NCBI RefSeq assembly: GCF_002775205.1
Contig: NC_036445.1
Location: 29,699,453-29,763,452 of the forward strand
Length of the DNA stretch: 64,000 nucleotides
Reading direction: 5' to 3'
Source: Xiphophorus maculatus
Lineage: Eukaryota; Chordata; Actinopteri; Cyprinodontiformes; Poeciliidae
Positions 62,816 through 64,000 of the stretch are shown piece after piece; positions within the stretch are counted from its first letter, which is position 1, and each line of letters opens with the position of its first letter. Both the position numbers and the translations under genes were made by a program. The notes beneath the pieces are model-generated. The model ran no database searches and was not told the DNA's origin. It was given only the letters and a program-made list of their open reading frames with translations.

Positions 62816-64000
62816 TAGGATCAAAAGGAATGTGTCATTGACTTTGAATCTGTCTGGTTGGATTGAATTGAATGTGCTGTGAATTGAGCGCTATAGAAAC
62901 AAACTGAATTGGACTGAATTCAGTTTCGTATGATGTCAATAATTATTTTAGCAAGTACATCAAAGTTCACCTTTCTAGTGCAGATTCTTGCTCAGAACTT
63001 TTACACTTACTCAGAACTTTTGCTTGATGATATCACCTTCTGTGTCAAATTCTGAGTACTGGTAAACCATTCCTGAAAGGTACATACACACCTGTTGCCA
63101 CTGTTGAACATATCTAGGTGCACCATGGGTAGGTTCCCAGTCAAAGGGGAACACCAATACTGAAGCAAAACTTAGAGTGGCCATTTAACTTTCACTTGTG
63201 TTTTTGGATGATGGAAGGAAGCCAGTGTACCCCAAGAGAACCCTAACCCAACTCTGAACTCCATGCAGAAAGATTTCTGCTCTGATTTGAACCAACAACC
63301 TCTGTGCACAGAGATATTTTATCCTCTGTGTTGTAAAACAGCACGGAGGATAAAAGACTCAGGATAAAATATCTTCACTGTACAAACAGTTACATTCAGC
63401 CCAAAGAATACCATGGTTTTCTCTCTCATGAGTGAATTATTTCTGACCCATGTTTAGACTGTAGCTGTCTGTATTTGCTCTGGTCCTCCAGGTAAAGTTC
63501 TTTAAATCTCCTTCAGCTTGATAAGATGCTTCTGTAAAAACTGATGTGCAATTTCTCATTGTAGAACCGAGAGACTTATTAATTCACTATGCTAGAGTCA
63601 AGTGGAGATCTCCACAGTGAATATGCACATCCAGACATCTTACTGGAAGAGATGACCGTGAGATTTCTTGAATGAGGGGAGTCATTAAGTGTGACACCAT
63701 GTAATTGACAAGCTTTCTTTCTTTCTTTGTTTACTGTCATTTATGAAACTAACAGCAGGCTCTGCAGTCTTTCTTACTTTTAAATTAATTATGCCTTTTC
63801 TTAGACACCATATACTGTATATAGCTGAGAAAAGTCTGTTTTCTTAACTCATTCTCTTCTTTGCTTCCATCACTTGAGATACAAATTTACCGTAGACAGC
63901 AATTATTGCATTCCAAACAGTCCTTTTTGATATGAATATTCCACACAATGATATTCCAATGACGTAATATTTATTTGTTGTGCAACCGTACGACTCTCAT
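62816..64000. other. Right-edge non-coding sequence
   Basis: AT-rich DNA without a recognisable exon. A decayed copy of the repeat at 19365-19700 occupies about 63110-63310 (TTTTTGGATGATGGAAGGAA...). Probably intron of, or spacer before, the next gene. Confidence 0.45.

Noticed and set aside
1..64000. A novel multi-gene system, gene cluster or CRISPR-like array.
   Set aside because: The window is ordinary fish chromosomal DNA with three conserved genes in the order known from human; no array or unknown gene cluster is visible.

Overview
This is AT-rich vertebrate nuclear DNA. Split genes with GT-AG introns, transposon-dense non-coding DNA and the repeat content (tRNA-derived SINEs, L2/CR1-type LINE tails, hAT-like non-autonomous elements) point to a ray-finned fish, probably a percomorph teleost. 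The species cannot be fixed from the sequence. No bacterial, CRISPR-like or operon-like system is present. The interest lies in complete gene models, splice-site oddities and transposon archaeology.

Three protein-coding genes are resolved, in the order and orientation of human 18p11.21 (PTPN2 <-, SEH1L ->, CEP192 ->). On the minus strand, 21-8984 holds PTPN2 (T-cell protein tyrosine phosphatase). Eight coding exons are visible and the C-terminal end lies beyond the left edge. SEH1L lies head-to-head with it, 1.67 kb away, at 10650-18517 on the plus strand. Its nine coding exons encode a 416-residue beta-propeller nucleoporin/GATOR2 subunit. CEP192 follows on the plus strand at 21765-57425, with 51 coding exons plus a probable untranslated first exon. 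It encodes a 2664-residue pericentriolar scaffold. Every exon junction in SEH1L and CEP192, and every visible junction in PTPN2, keeps the reading frame, so I consider these models strong.

Intergenic DNA: 8985-10649 is the shared PTPN2/SEH1L promoter interval, with a GC-rich part and a long AAT microsatellite. 18518-21290 holds repeats and then the CEP192 promoter, with CCAAT and TTTGAA boxes. 57426-64000 holds the CEP192 3' UTR, a SINE, two LINE fragments and one unassigned exon-like stretch near 60.56-60.67 kb, where human synteny would place the start of LDLRAD4.

Functionally the neighbours are linked by position rather than pathway: a JAK/STAT- and receptor-kinase-directed phosphatase, a nuclear-pore/mTORC1-pathway propeller that also acts at kinetochores, and a centrosome scaffold that recruits PLK4, Aurora A and PLK1. 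The most notable non-genic signals are: tandem hairpins abutting the CEP192 exon 27 acceptor; a probable GC-AG intron after CEP192 exon 24; an intronic stop plus poly(A) signal in SEH1L; a LINE with a target-site duplication nested in a hAT-like element; two large foldback elements in CEP192 introns; and a repeated 42-bp sequence beginning 12 bases into SEH1L intron 4.
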